From Clostridiaceae bacterium (GTDB lineage Bacteria > Bacillota > Clostridia > Peptostreptococcales > Natronincolaceae): DNA of 64,000 bases. This document shows positions 1 to 7,684 of this stretch, one piece after another. Location of the stretch: assembly GCA_018432235.1 (NCBI GenBank), contig JAHDLO010000007.1:88769-152768 (forward strand), written 5' to 3'. The notes below the pieces were generated by a model. It did no database searches. It had not been told where the DNA came from and saw only the letters and a list, made by a program, of their open reading frames with translations. How positions within the stretch are numbered: position 1 is the stretch's first letter; each line of letters opens with the position of its first letter. The position numbers and the translations under genes are program-made.

Positions 1-149
1 ATATAATGTGGGTATTTCAAAAGGCTTTTAAATCCTCCTTAACCTTAGCCAGCTAGCAGGATGCTATAACAGTGGTATTTTATTGATGTAATCTGAAGGG
101 TAATTAAAATCAAAATGAATTTTTTGATTATTTAATCTTTTTTTCAAAA

Positions 150-166
150 TTGGCAACGAATTTGCT
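150..166 (+). promoter_or_regulatory. sigma-54 (-24/-12) promoter of the Dabb-UxaA-KdgT operon
   Basis: The sequence TTGGCAACGAATTTGCT has the invariant GG (152-153) and GC (164-165) separated by exactly 10 bp, as sigma-54 promoters require. It lies 56 bp before the first ATG. An 8-bp inverted repeat (AATCAAAA at 108-115, TTTTGATT at 122-129) sits just upstream. The convergent gene at 3139-5031 encodes a sigma-54 activator and is the natural regulator. Confidence 0.8.
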
Positions 167-221
167 TATTAAATAATAGAAGCAATAATAACCTACAAAT
201 AAGGTAAAAGGAGAACACATA

Positions 222-509
222 ATGAAGCACTATGTTATGCTAAAGTTTAGACCAGGTTTCTATAATGAAGAAATTCTTGGATACACAAAAGAAATTTTCT
301 CGGAAATTGAAAAGCAGATCTTGAATGTTAAAAATGTTAGTGTTTTCAGTAATTGCATTGAGCGAGATGCCAATATGGATATGATGATTGAAATGGATGT
401 AGAGAATGAAGAAACGCTGCAAGCTTATTTAAGCCATGAATTACACAAGGAATTTGTAAATACTACAGATAAGCATGTCGTATTAAGAGTTTCTTTTGAT
501 TATAAGTAA
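222..509 (+). CDS. Dabb (stress-responsive alpha/beta barrel) family protein
   Basis: A 95-residue protein with the ferredoxin-like Dabb layout: an N-terminal strand (HYVMLKFRPG), a middle strand after the first helix, and the C-terminal pattern LQAYLSHELHKEFV, which resembles the family's 'YxxHPxHxxfv'. The family forms small dimeric barrels; some members are enzymes or accessory proteins of catabolic pathways and most have no known function. It is the first gene of the sigma-54 operon, with a clear AAAGGAGAA ribosome binding site. Its position before a dehydratase and permease suggests an enzymatic or substrate-handling role in that pathway, which is inference. No signal peptide or membrane segment is seen. 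Confidence 0.75.
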   Translation: MKHYVMLKFRPGFYNEEILGYTKEIFSEIEKQILNVKNVSVFSNCIERDANMDMMIEMDVENEETLQAYLSHELHKEFVNTTDKHVVLRVSFDYK

Positions 510-530
510 AAGCAAAGGAGGATTTGAATT

Positions 531-566
531 GTGAAAAAAACTATTAAGAGGGAGGGTTTTCAATGA
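531..566 (+). CDS. possible 11-codon ORF coupled to the SAF-domain gene
   Basis: A GTG codon follows a near-perfect AGGAGG (516-521) and opens an 11-codon frame (VKKTIKREGFQ). Its TGA overlaps the ATG of the next gene (CAATGA). It may be a leader or translational coupler, or only a chance frame within the next gene's ribosome binding region. No homology is recognised. Confidence 0.25.
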   Translation: MKKTIKREGFQ

Positions 567-832
567 TTAATGCAGTTCTATTAAACAACGATGATATGGT
601 AGCCACAATGACATCAGCGGTATACTTGGGGAATGATATTACATTCATTATGTATGGGAAAACGATGGTTATTAAGGCAATATCTAATGTTCCTATTTAC
701 CATAAGGTGGCTGTAAGGGCAATTGAAAAGGGAGAAGCAATTTTAAAATATGGTGAAAAAATTGGATATGCCACTGCTGACATCAAAGAAGGTGAGCATG
801 TACACACCCAAAATTTAAGCAGTAGATTATAA
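563..832 (+). CDS. UxaA-type dehydratase, small (SAF-domain) subunit
   Basis: An 89-residue SAF-domain protein matching the N-terminal part of the UxaA/GarD family, which is encoded separately in SuyA/SuyB-type enzymes. The pattern YHKVAVRAIEKGEAILKYGEKIGYATADI is split over residues about 48-78 and is typical: a substrate-binding beta-clip followed by 'ikkGe.vikyGe.Ig.At.dI..GehVH'. It ends in GEHVHTQNL, the conserved HVH signature. It should form the dehydratase (or lyase) with the next gene 17 bp downstream. Family members act on altronate, galactarate, sulfolactate and similar hydroxy acids; the substrate here cannot be read from the sequence. Confidence 0.88.
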   Translation: MINAVLLNNDDMVATMTSAVYLGNDITFIMYGKTMVIKAISNVPIYHKVAVRAIEKGEAILKYGEKIGYATADIKEGEHVHTQNLSSRL

Positions 833-849
833 CAAGGGGGTTTTGAATT

Positions 850-2010
850 ATGAAGTTTAATGGATATAAACGTTCAGACGGGCATGTGGGTATACGTAAT
901 CATGTCGTTGTGCTGCCAGGAGTAATATGCTCCTCTAGTGTAGCCAAAAAAATTGCTGACAAGGTGGAGGATGCTAGATATCTTTATAACCCAAACGGAT
1001 GCGCTCAAAATGCTAAAGATACCTCAATGACTTTAGAAATATTATCCGGGTTGATAGCAAATGGCAATGTGTATGGGGCCTTAATCGTAGGGCTTGGCTG
1101 CGAGACAATACAAAAAAATATTTATATTGAGGCAATTCAGAAGAAAACCAATAAGCCCGTTGTGTATATCAGCATTCAAGAGGAGGGTGGTATTCAGAAA
1201 ACTGTTGAGAAGGGAATTAAAATCGTTACAGCTTTAATGGAGGAAGCAAGTAAATGCGAGAGGGTAGAATGTGACTTATCTGATATTATACTTGGCATGG
1301 AGTGTGGCGGCTCTGATCCTACATCAGGATTATCAGCTAATACGGTACTTGGAAATACCTCAGATAGACTAGTGGGGCTAGGCGGTACAGCAGTATTAAG
1401 TGAAACACCGGAGGCTATAGGAGCAGAGGGAATTCTAGAAAAACGAGGGAGGACCCCCGAAATAGGTAAAAAGCTCTACGACATCGTCATAAAGTGTGAG
1501 CAATCATACTTGGATTCAGGGGACGACATTAGGAATACAAACCCATCCCCTGGTAATAAGGCTAGTGGCATTACAACGTTAGAGGAAAAATCAATAGGAT
1601 GTATTCACAAAAGTGGGACAAAGCCCTTTGATGGTGTTTATGAGTACGGACAGATGATTGATCAAAAAGGTCTAATGTTTATGGATACGACAGCTTACGA
1701 TGTTGCTTCTGTAGTAGCAAAAATTGCAGGGGGGGCTCAAATTATTGCATTTACAACAGGCGTAGGTACTCCTGTAGGCAATGCAATTGCCCCTGTTATC
1801 AAAATTACAGGGAATCATACTACCTTTACTCGTTTAAATGATATGCTAGATTTTGATACCAGCGAAAGCATCACCGGAGTGAAAACGATTACAGAGCTGG
1901 GGGAAGAGCTGTTAGATTATATTGTGGATGTATGTAATGGTGAGCGGGTTAAGGCGGAGGAGCATGAAATTTCAGATATGGCTATTAATCAACTAAGCAG
2001 TTACTGTTAA
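850..2010 (+). CDS. UxaA-type dehydratase, large (catalytic) subunit
   Basis: A 386-residue protein of the UxaA/GarD/SuyB C-terminal family, of the usual length for a stand-alone large subunit. It opens with the family's 'GYkRsDGhVGIRNhv.VlP' pattern, then shows HNP-like NPNGCAQN (about 49-56) and the ECGGSDPTSGLSANT stretch (about 151-165) with conserved Cys and Ser/Asp residues. The family binds a metal (Fe or Mn) and eliminates water, or sulfite in SuyB, from alpha-hydroxy acids to give 2-keto-3-deoxy or pyruvate-type products. The ribosome binding site AAGGGGG precedes it and the permease follows 20 bp later, so it is clearly in the operon. Substrate is unknown. Confidence 0.9.
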   Translation: MKFNGYKRSDGHVGIRNHVVVLPGVICSSSVAKKIADKVEDARYLYNPNGCAQNAKDTSMTLEILSGLIANGNVYGALIVGLGCETIQKNIYIEAIQKKTNKPVVYISIQEEGGIQKTVEKGIKIVTALMEEASKCERVECDLSDIILGMECGGSDPTSGLSANTVLGNTSDRLVGLGGTAVLSETPEAIGAEGILEKRGRTPEIGKKLYDIVIKCEQSYLDSGDDIRNTNPSPGNKASGITTLEEKSIGCIHKSGTKPFDGVYEYGQMIDQKGLMFMDTTAYDVASVVAKIAGGAQIIAFTTGVGTPVGNAIAPVIKITGNHTTFTRLNDMLDFDTSESITGVKTITELGEELLDYIVDVCNGERVKAEEHEISDMAINQLSSYC

Positions 2011-2030
2011 AAAATGGAGGAGGGTTAGTG

Positions 2031-2984
2031 ATGAAAATTTTAAAAACTGTTCAAAAAATACCTGGAGGACTTATGGTGGTACCGTTATTATTAGGTGCTA
2101 TTACTAACTTGCTATTCCCTGGTTTATTAAGCATTGGAGGCTTAACAACGGCAACCTTTAAAACCGGTGCAGGTGCCTTTATTGGTGCCAGCCTATTAAG
2201 CGTTGGTTCTCAAATCACCATTACTAAGATAGGGGAGCCTATGAAAAGAGGCTTTGTGTTATTGAGTGCGAAATTTTTATCTGGTTTTTTACCAACACTT
2301 ATTGTTGCAAAGGTTTTTGGACCAACGGGCGTATTGGGAATTACCCCGCTGATGCTTCTTGCAGGTGTTACAAATAGTAACGGTGGTATGTACCTAGGCT
2401 TAATGACCGAATTTGGAGATGAAAATGACCTAGGCGCACAATCCTTATTGGGCATCAATGACGGACCCTTTTTAACGCTGATAGGGATGGGCTTGGCTGG
2501 ACTTGCAACCTTTGATGTAATAGCCCTTCTTGCATCTGTAGGGACGTTGATCGTAGGGGTTATCTTAGGCAACCTAGACCATGACATAAGAGAATTTTTA
2601 AAACCGGGAATTCTCTTTACACTCCCATTTCTGGCATTTGCTTTAGGAACAGGTTTAAATTTAATGAACGTTTTTACTGGTGGCATAACAGGTATCCTAT
2701 TGGGAATTGTCGTGGTGTTTTTAACTGCACTGTTTACGATACCAGCAGACAAATTCATCCTTAAACGCCCAGGCTATGCCGGAGCGGCGATTTGTACAAC
2801 AGCAGGTAATGCAGTGGCTGTTCCAGCAATACTTGCAGAGCTGAATCCTACTTTAGCGGGTCAGGTGGAAACCGCAACGGCAGCTGTTGCAGCGGCAGTA
2901 ATTGTAACTGCTATACTTTGTCCGATTGTAACCAGCTTCGTTGCAAAAAGATATGGTTACCCCAAAATGGAAAAATCCCTATAA
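2031..2984 (+). CDS. 2-keto-3-deoxygluconate permease (KdgT) family transporter
   Basis: A 317-residue integral membrane protein, hydrophobic throughout, of about 10 predicted segments. The start (KIPGGLMVVPLLLGA) and the NGGMYLGLM motif near residue 117 are typical of KdgT, a proton symporter for 2-keto-3-deoxy sugar acids. ATG 2031 is preferred to GTG 2028 because GGAGGAGGG ends 6 bp before it. Pairing with a UxaA-type dehydratase fits uptake of a sugar-acid-like or hydroxy-acid substrate. It is the last gene of the operon; hairpins follow. Confidence 0.88.
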   Translation: MKILKTVQKIPGGLMVVPLLLGAITNLLFPGLLSIGGLTTATFKTGAGAFIGASLLSVGSQITITKIGEPMKRGFVLLSAKFLSGFLPTLIVAKVFGPTGVLGITPLMLLAGVTNSNGGMYLGLMTEFGDENDLGAQSLLGINDGPFLTLIGMGLAGLATFDVIALLASVGTLIVGVILGNLDHDIREFLKPGILFTLPFLAFALGTGLNLMNVFTGGITGILLGIVVVFLTALFTIPADKFILKRPGYAGAAICTTAGNAVAVPAILAELNPTLAGQVETATAAVAAAVIVTAILCPIVTSFVAKRYGYPKMEKSL

Positions 2985-3015
2985 AGGTTTAAAGGGTTAT
3001 TGCCAGCTTAAGCGA

Positions 3016-3052
3016 TGAAGGGAAAACTAGTTGTTCACCTTTTTTCCCTTCA
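3016..3052 (+). terminator. hairpin after the kdgT-like gene
   Basis: TGAAGGGAAAA (3016-3026) pairs with TTTTCCCTTCA (3042-3052), an 11-bp stem with a 15-nt loop, 31 bp after the stop codon. The T-rich 3' arm stands in for a U-tract, so termination is likely but not certain. Confidence 0.5.
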
Positions 3053-3074
3053 GCGGCAAGCCCCGAGGACAATA

Positions 3075-3117
3075 AACAAAGGTACCTTGAAGGCAGAGTC
3101 CTCAAGGTACCTTTGTT
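3075..3117. terminator. perfect 16-bp inverted repeat between convergent genes
   Basis: AACAAAGGTACCTTGA (3075-3090) and TCAAGGTACCTTTGTT (3102-3117) are exact reverse complements with an 11-nt loop. The position between two convergent genes suggests a shared terminator. Neither flank has a long T-run, so a regulatory hairpin is also possible. Confidence 0.6.
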
Positions 3118-3138
3118 GTATTCTAAATGCTGACCAGG

Positions 3139-5031
3139 CTATAGCTTGTTTAACTTCCTCCATAAGGTTGTTTTGCTTATATTTAAATATTGACAAAGTC
3201 TTTCTTTATCATCGCCAAATTTCTGCAGCAGAAATTTAATGTAATCACTTTCAAATTGCTTTAAATCATCGGTTATGGTGGTGGTATATTCAGCAGTAGT
3301 ATCGAGGGTATATTTTTCGCCTATCATTATATTTATAAAATCCTTATCGAGCTTATTTTTATTAGAAAGCAGTACGATTCTTTCAGCGAAATTTTTTAGC
3401 TCTCTTATATTCCCTGGCCACTCGTAGTCTAGTATGGAATTAAAAATAGAGGTGTCATTCCAATAGATAGATTTGTTTTCTTCCTGGGCTATCTCTGTCA
3501 AGAAAGTGATTAGCAGAGGAATGATGTCCTTCGGCCTTTGGCGTAATGGAAGCAGTTCGATCTCTAGTAGGGCCAATCTGTAATATAAATCTTCACGAAA
3601 TAATTTTTCATTGACCATTTTCTTTAAATTCTTATTTGTTGCGGCTATAATACGTACATCTATGGGGATAATCTTATTGCCACCAATTCTCATAATTTCT
3701 TTTTCTTGAATAACTCTTAAAAGCTTCGCTTGTAGGTTTAAGGGCAGTTCTCCTATTTCATCTAAAAAGATACTGCCCCTATGGGCTAATTCAAATAGAC
3801 CTTTTTTGCCCGTATTTAAAGCACCGGTAAAAGAGCCTTTCTCATAGCCAAAAAGTTCGCTTTCCATTAAATTTTCATTGAAGGTTGCGCAATTGATTGC
3901 TACAAAAGGCCCATTTGCACGCAAGCTTTCATTGTGGATGCTAGAAGCAAATATTTCCTTTCCAGTTCCAGTCTCACCATAAATTATAATCGTGCCCTTT
4001 GACTTAGCATACTTTTGTGCTGTTTCAATTATTTTTATTGTATTATTATCTTTAGCTATAATATCCTCAAAATAGGACTTAGCTGTTAGACCTCTTTCTT
4101 TGTTCTGAGTTCTAATGGACATCTCAAGATTTACGACATGCTTAACAGCATTGATAATGATGGCATAAAGCTGTTCATTATCAAGTATTACGGGGATTAA
4201 ATTTAAGACGTAATTATTGTCTCTAATATTCATGATTGAGTTTGGGGGCATTGTTAAAATCTCTGCTATGTCTTTATCAAAAACATCTTGAATAGTATCA
4301 GAAGCTTCATCCTTATAAAAAAGATTTTTTGCCTGTAGGTTATAACGCTTTATGCTGCCTTCCTTGTCTACAATAAATACTGCTTCCGAGATAATATTAG
4401 TAATTATTTCTATAAAGTTATTCTTAGATTTTTCTTTGAGGGTAATGTCTGTAGAGTATCTAGCTTGGGAGATGGTATTTTTAAAGGAATTAATATCTAC
4501 CACAATATTTTCATAGGGAAGATTGTACTTAGATGCAATACGTGTAGGCTCAATATCACCAAGGAGCACATCCACGCTGCCATTACTCACAAGCTCAGCA
4601 ATGGTGGTTTCGATTTCTATATTATTGAACATTTTATAATAGATGAATTCATAATCACCCATGCGAGAATGTAAATGAAGCTTTTGAGATGCTTGGCTAG
4701 GGTTGTGATCTATTTCAAATATACATATTTTTTTATATCCCTTTAAAGAACACTTATGCAAAATTTTTAGAAAGCTAGGCAGCTCAAATTTCAAATCAAA
4801 AATGGGGACAGGAATATTATTTGTGTATAAATAATGAGCTAGACTTCCTCTAGTAATGATACCAAAGATTTTAGTTGATTTAATAATTTCGTTAATTTCT
4901 ATCAATAAGGATTCACAGGGTCTTGAGATAATGGTTTTATAGATATAGCTGTCATATTCTTTCGCTTCTGCTATCAATACACTTTCATCCGGTACGATAA
5001 ATAGGAATTGCTTATTAAAAAAATCTTGCAT
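3139..5031 (-). CDS. sigma-54-dependent activator with PrpR-type sensor domain
   Basis: A 630-residue enhancer-binding protein. Residues 1-185 resemble the PrpR N-terminal ligand domain, about 205-300 a PAS-like domain, and about 325-560 the AAA+ domain with Walker A GETGTGKE (352-359), the sigma-54 contact loop as GSFTGA, and Walker B IFLDEIGE. The C-terminus is a Fis-type helix-turn-helix (LNISKTTLWRKL). PrpR-N domains sense small catabolic intermediates, so it probably activates the sigma-54 promoter at 150-166 when the operon's substrate or product is present. It lies convergent to that operon. The TTTCAAAATTGAAA palindrome at 5113-5126 in its own leader could be an autoregulatory site. 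Confidence 0.9.
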   Translation of the reverse strand: MQDFFNKQFLFIVPDESVLIAEAKEYDSYIYKTIISRPCESLLIEINEIIKSTKIFGIITRGSLAHYLYTNNIPVPIFDLKFELPSFLKILHKCSLKGYKKICIFEIDHNPSQASQKLHLHSRMGDYEFIYYKMFNNIEIETTIAELVSNGSVDVLLGDIEPTRIASKYNLPYENIVVDINSFKNTISQARYSTDITLKEKSKNNFIEIITNIISEAVFIVDKEGSIKRYNLQAKNLFYKDEASDTIQDVFDKDIAEILTMPPNSIMNIRDNNYVLNLIPVILDNEQLYAIIINAVKHVVNLEMSIRTQNKERGLTAKSYFEDIIAKDNNTIKIIETAQKYAKSKGTIIIYGETGTGKEIFASSIHNESLRANGPFVAINCATFNENLMESELFGYEKGSFTGALNTGKKGLFELAHRGSIFLDEIGELPLNLQAKLLRVIQEKEIMRIGGNKIIPIDVRIIAATNKNLKKMVNEKLFREDLYYRLALLEIELLPLRQRPKDIIPLLITFLTEIAQEENKSIYWNDTSIFNSILDYEWPGNIRELKNFAERIVLLSNKNKLDKDFINIMIGEKYTLDTTAEYTTTITDDLKQFESDYIKFLLQKFGDDKERLCQYLNISKTTLWRKLNKL

Positions 5032-5314
5032 GATAGCATCTCAGCTCCTTATGTTGAAATTTTAATAGACAGCTGTGGTTTTTAAGCTTATATTTCTATT
5101 ATAATAGAGATATTTCAAAATTGAAACGATTTTCCGAAAGAGACGGAAACTGGGCTATATATATTCCTGCACTTAGGTTAGTAGATTCATTGTCATGAGT
5201 TTTATGCACCTCAAACTGCAATTTAGGGCTTCATTATTGAAATTTACTGAATCAGATTGGTTCTGCGTGTAAATATATGGCTATGAGATCCGTATTAGTA
5301 AGGCTTGAGTAGCT

Positions 5315-6106
5315 TCATTCATTGGCTTTAACTCTCACTTGTAAAGTCATATGAATTTTTGATTTTGAAAATGAATAAGCAGTGATATCTTCAATTATAA
5401 TACAATTACCTATTGGCTCATATCCAGCATTTCTACACTTCTGAAGAATAAGCTGTTGTATTTTGTCTAGCTCGCTATAGTTACTACTCTCAGTGTTAAA
5501 ATTATGAGAAAAATAAAGTCCTTCTTCCAATTGATAAGTGGGAAAATTTGTTAGCTTTACATCGTCATTGTGCGTATAGAGGCAGCCAATACTCACAGGA
5601 TCAGAGATAATTGTATAAAATAAATAATTATTGTCAAAATAGTCTAAATTATAGTTTTGAATAAAATCGTAAAGTTCTTTTTCGCTTTTGACTATATTGA
5701 TATCACTGTCAACAATATAAAGATTTCGCTTTGGAAACTGTATAATTTTTTCAGTATCTGTCTTAAAGTCGATATAGCTTTTTCTTAGCTTCCGTATGGA
5801 GGCTAGGCTTCTTTTAAGCATCATCATTTCTTCATCAATTTTTTGTTCTGTTTTATCCAATACCTCAAGAAAATCATAATCGTCTTTTTGATGAAGGATT
5901 TCTTTGATTTCAGCAATAGAAAGATTAAGTTTTCTAAAAGTAATAATAATTTCTAGGATATTCAGTTCTTCATATGAAAAAAGCCTATATCCATTATCAT
6001 CAATTAAAAATGGATTTAGTAATCCTTTTTTTTCATAAAACCGAATTTGTGAAGTGGCAATGCTGAAGAGGTTAGCTACTTCACCTATAGTTAAATATTT
6101 TCTCAT
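5315..6106 (-). CDS. MerR family regulator with effector-binding C-terminus
   Basis: A 263-residue protein. Residues 1-72 are a MerR winged helix-turn-helix (YLTIGEVANLFSIATSQIRFYEKKG), followed by a dimerisation coiled coil (about 75-115) and a C-terminal half like the GyrI/BmrR drug-binding fold. It lies divergent from a MATE exporter with one intergenic promoter region, the usual arrangement for a BmrR/BltR-type multidrug sensor. It therefore probably activates the exporter when a drug binds. The 5032-5314 stretch behind it holds no gene. Confidence 0.85.
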   Translation of the reverse strand: MRKYLTIGEVANLFSIATSQIRFYEKKGLLNPFLIDDNGYRLFSYEELNILEIIITFRKLNLSIAEIKEILHQKDDYDFLEVLDKTEQKIDEEMMMLKRSLASIRKLRKSYIDFKTDTEKIIQFPKRNLYIVDSDINIVKSEKELYDFIQNYNLDYFDNNYLFYTIISDPVSIGCLYTHNDDVKLTNFPTYQLEEGLYFSHNFNTESSNYSELDKIQQLILQKCRNAGYEPIGNCIIIEDITAYSFSKSKIHMTLQVRVKANE

Positions 6107-6121
6107 TGTATAAATCCCCTC

Positions 6122-6152
6122 TTGACATTGAACTAAGTTTAAGGTTTATTAT
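6122..6152 (+). promoter_or_regulatory. MerR-type promoter of the MATE gene
   Basis: TTGACA (6122-6127) and TATTAT (6147-6152) are separated by 19 bp instead of 17. The spacer contains the imperfect dyad TTGAAC-TAA-GTTTAA. An overlong spacer with an internal dyad is the hallmark of MerR-family promoters, and the divergent gene encodes a MerR protein. Confidence 0.65.
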
Positions 6153-6214
6153 ATCATTTGTGGTCAATTGAATCAAATAGATAAGTTGGCAATCGTAAAC
6201 GTTAAGAGGTGATT

Positions 6215-7588
6215 ATGATGAAAGAAAATATTAAATTAGATTTGGGGAAGACAAGAATTGATAAATTATTTTGGACATACGCTATACCTTCTATATTTAT
6301 GATGATTGTACAAGGAACAGCTAGCTTAATCGATTCTGTGTTTGTGGGACGATATGTAGGAGCAGAGGGTTTGGCAGCAATAACATTAGTGATGCCTTTG
6401 ATAATGTTTCTGATAGGCTTTGGTACAATGATTGCTGTTGGAGGAACAACTCTTGCCGGAATAGAAAAGGGCTCAGAAAACATCAAAAAAAGCAATAATT
6501 TATTTAATGTAACAACAAGCCTGCTGCTAATTTCAGGCGTACTTGGAGCGATAGCTATTTATTTGATGGTGCCATTGATGGCTAATTTTACAGGTGCAAA
6601 AGGAGAAGTTCTTACCCAAACCGTAGCATATGCCAATTATATAAGCTATTTTACGCCTTTCTTCCTTTTGAATTTTGCTTTGGGTTTTTTCCTTAAGCTA
6701 GATGGTAAACCAGTTATAGTAGTTCTTATTATGTTAAGTGGGACATTAACAAATATACTGCTGGATTATCTCTTAATTGCAAAATTTGCAATGGGTGTTC
6801 AAGGCGCAGCTATAGCCACAGGCTTATCACAAGCTATACCCTTTTTAATTTTTCTTGGATTCATAGTTTTTAAATCTAGTTGGAAAATTGAAATGCCCAG
6901 ATTTTATCTAAATGAAGTTGGACGCATATTTTTTAATGGATTGTCTGAGTTTTTAAATAATATTGCTCTTTCGATAACTGGAGTAATATTTAATTATATT
7001 ATCATGATGAAGGTTGGCAGCAATGGTATTGCAGCATATGCGGTTGCTTTACAAATTGCTGGAATTGCATCCTTCATAGGGTATGGTATTGCAGAAGGCA
7101 GTCAAGTAGCTGTTAGTTATAACTTCGGGGCAGAAAAATACAAAAGAGTAGAAAATTTTAGAAACCTGTCGTTAAAGGTGAGTTTTATTCTAGGTATCCT
7201 AATGTGTATAACCTTGTTCTTATTTGGAAAGCAGTTCGCTGCAATATTCGTAAAAGAAAGAGAAGTAATAAACTTAGCTATTTATATTTTAAGATACTAT
7301 GCAGTTTCTTTTATTTTTATTGGTATTAACATTAATGTTGGGACTTATTACACTGCTATAAATGATCCTGTTAGATCGGCAATGATTACGGTATATAGAA
7401 GTTTAGTTGCAGTTATCCTAGGATTATTTTTATTTCCAATATTTTGGGGAGATAAAGGCATATGGCTGACAATTGTATTTATTGAGGTTAGCACATTTAT
7501 TATTGCATTCTTCATGTTAAAAAGAAGCCCTTTTGGTAATGTTAAGCTGAGCTTCCTGGATAGAGATAATGGCAAGGATGCCATATAA
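6215..7588 (+). CDS. MATE family multidrug/Na+ efflux protein
   Basis: About 457 residues with 12 predicted membrane segments in two homologous halves. The N-terminus (DKLFWTYAIPSIFMMIVQG) and the GRYVGAEGLAAITLVMP pattern are typical MATE motifs. A GTG at 6209 is in frame, but it overlaps the AAGAGGTG ribosome binding site, so ATG 6215 or 6218 is the likelier start. Transport is presumably cation-driven drug export; the divergent MerR gene is the likely regulator. One of three MATE genes in the window. The stretch at 6348-6379 has a near-identical fragment at 12402. Confidence 0.9.
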   Translation: MMKENIKLDLGKTRIDKLFWTYAIPSIFMMIVQGTASLIDSVFVGRYVGAEGLAAITLVMPLIMFLIGFGTMIAVGGTTLAGIEKGSENIKKSNNLFNVTTSLLLISGVLGAIAIYLMVPLMANFTGAKGEVLTQTVAYANYISYFTPFFLLNFALGFFLKLDGKPVIVVLIMLSGTLTNILLDYLLIAKFAMGVQGAAIATGLSQAIPFLIFLGFIVFKSSWKIEMPRFYLNEVGRIFFNGLSEFLNNIALSITGVIFNYIIMMKVGSNGIAAYAVALQIAGIASFIGYGIAEGSQVAVSYNFGAEKYKRVENFRNLSLKVSFILGILMCITLFLFGKQFAAIFVKEREVINLAIYILRYYAVSFIFIGININVGTYYTAINDPVRSAMITVYRSLVAVILGLFLFPIFWGDKGIWLTIVFIEVSTFIIAFFMLKRSPFGNVKLSFLDRDNGKDAI

Positions 7589-7590
7589 AT

Positions 7591-7630
7591 AGCCTTAGCC
7601 ATTGATTTTATTCTGGATAAGGCTTTTTAT
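7591..7630 (+). terminator. rho-independent terminator after the MATE gene
   Basis: AGCCTTAGCC (7591-7600) pairs with GGATAAGGCT (7615-7624), with one mismatch, and is followed by TTTTTATAT. Confidence 0.75.
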
Positions 7631-7684
7631 ATATTAATTTTGACTTTGTCAGAATGATAATATCTGTTCTTGCTAATGGAAGGG

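Noticed and set aside
1..149. Possible 5' or 3' end of another gene at the left edge, including an AAGGAGG on the minus strand
   Set aside because: No ATG, GTG or TTG lies at a suitable distance with an open frame of useful length before the edge.
2210..2758. 182-codon frame on the minus strand inside the KdgT-type gene
   Set aside because: It is antisense to a clear membrane protein gene; the Pro/Ser/Lys-rich composition is that of a shadow frame.
3015..3239. 74-codon plus-strand frame between convergent genes
   Set aside because: It spans both hairpins and the 3' end of the activator gene and lacks a ribosome binding site.
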